DNA from: Pseudonocardiaceae bacterium | GTDB taxonomy: Bacteria > Actinomycetota > Actinomycetes > Mycobacteriales > Pseudonocardiaceae | Direction of reading: 5' to 3' | Length of the DNA: 13,683 bases | NCBI GenBank assembly: GCA_025937115.1 | Contig: JAICSB010000039.1 | Location: forward strand, 1 to 13,683 | Part shown: in pieces, positions 13,338 to 13,683 of the stretch | How positions within the stretch are numbered: the first letter of the stretch is position 1 | Layout of the letters: each line of letters opens with the position of its first letter | Notes under the pieces: generated by a model | Database searches by the model: none | What the model was told of the DNA's origin: nothing | What the model saw: only the letters and a program-made list of their open reading frames with translations | Program-made: the position numbers and the translations under genes

Positions 13338-13497
13338 CGGTTGACCTTGGAAGAACCGGCGGCGCAATACCGGGTGGCCGTCGCGCAGCCGGATAAGCAG
13401 GGTGGTGAACTCGGTGACCACTCGGAAGCCGCGGGCCCGCTCCCAGTCCACACGAGGTTTCGTTGTCCTGGCAGTAGGCGTTGTTATTGTCAGTCCC
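13338..13497 (-). pseudogene. glgX: Remnant of glycogen debranching enzyme gene glgX
   Basis: On the minus strand, 13497-13453 reads GTDNNNAYCQDNETS. After a 2-base loss, 13451-13338 continues in another frame as VDWERARGFRVVTEFTTLLI followed by RLRDGHPVLRRRFFQGQP. Glycogen debranching enzymes (GlgX, GH13 isoamylase type) carry GNNNAYCQDNE-x-SWVDW, then a LIALR-x-x-HPV-x-RRRRFF stretch, so the match is strong. The break falls inside the Trp codon of SWVDW, where only T remains of TGG. Only about 50 of roughly 700 residues are left, and sequence on both sides does not continue the enzyme. It is a non-functional fragment, probably left behind by element insertion or deletion. Confidence 0.8.
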
Positions 13498-13683
13498 CGA
13501 CGCTCACCCCCGGCCCCCTCCACACGACACCAGTCGCGCGAAGCAGACCCGAGGACGGTGGTGTTACCCATTATTTGAAGCCCGTCACCATCAATCGGAG
13601 TTGGACAGTGTCTCGTTCCAGGTGCCCGGCTACCGTCTAGCCACGCCGTTACCGCGTATGACGCATGTCGGTCAAGGAATACC
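13498..13683. other. Window end, nothing assignable
   Basis: No gene, repeat or RNA could be supported in these last bases. Codon bias is weak in every frame and there is no continuation of the glgX remnant. Confidence 0.5.

Noticed and set aside
1..13683. CRISPR array, toxin-antitoxin pair or known defence genes
   Set aside because: No regularly spaced repeats and no recognisable toxin, nuclease or defence domain were found. The AbrB-like proteins recall MazE-type antitoxins, but their partners are recombinases rather than toxins.

Overview
The window is high-GC DNA with GTG starts, ATGA/GTGA stop-start overlaps and codons mostly ending in G or C. It carries the transfer genes of an actinomycete integrative and conjugative element (AICE). 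I infer an actinobacterium, most likely of the Pseudonocardiales; the order is an inference from protein style, not a measured placement.

Layout. (1) 55-139: tRNA-Leu(GAG), followed by a small terminator-like hairpin. (2) 236-1764: a translationally coupled pair, an AbrB/SpoVT-like DNA-binding protein and a complete tyrosine recombinase, reading away from the tRNA. (3) 2056-4446: a three-gene set (ECF-like sigma factor, an unknown 205-residue protein overlapping it, and an unknown 393-residue protein with a basic N-terminus). (4) 4447-5428: nearly gene-free, holding the remnant of an HTH regulator on the minus strand with a TGA where Trp is expected. (5) 5429-9464: a tight transfer operon of zinc-ribbon protein, 38-residue membrane peptide, SpdB-like protein, DUF2637/SpdB2-like protein, HTH protein and TraSA/TraB-type FtsK translocase. 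It is followed by GACCCG repeats (candidate clt site), a C-rich G-poor tract, a frameshifted gene and a truncated ORF. No replication initiator, excisionase or relaxase is visible. (6) 10569-11980: a second AbrB-like plus tyrosine recombinase pair, clearly homologous to the first, in the same order and orientation and with the same ATGA coupling, but lower in GC. (7) 12155-12682: a minus-strand membrane protein. (8) 13108-13280: a candidate attachment site, made of a sequence matching a tRNA-Lys(UUU) anticodon arm followed by two long direct repeats and one inverted copy. (9) 13338-13497: a frameshifted remnant of the glycogen debranching enzyme gene glgX on the minus strand.

Interpretation. 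This looks like a mosaic of integrated elements in partial decay. Two related AbrB-recombinase modules bracket a sigma-factor cluster and an AICE transfer block, and broken genes lie at several junctions. The transfer genes would act together: TraSA moves double-stranded DNA between mycelial cells, the Spd proteins help it spread, and the repeats just downstream are the natural candidate for its DNA loading site. The two recombinases keep all catalytic residues and may still be active. The least-described part is the repeated pairing of a two-repeat AbrB protein with a recombinase, together with the sigma-factor cluster beside one copy.
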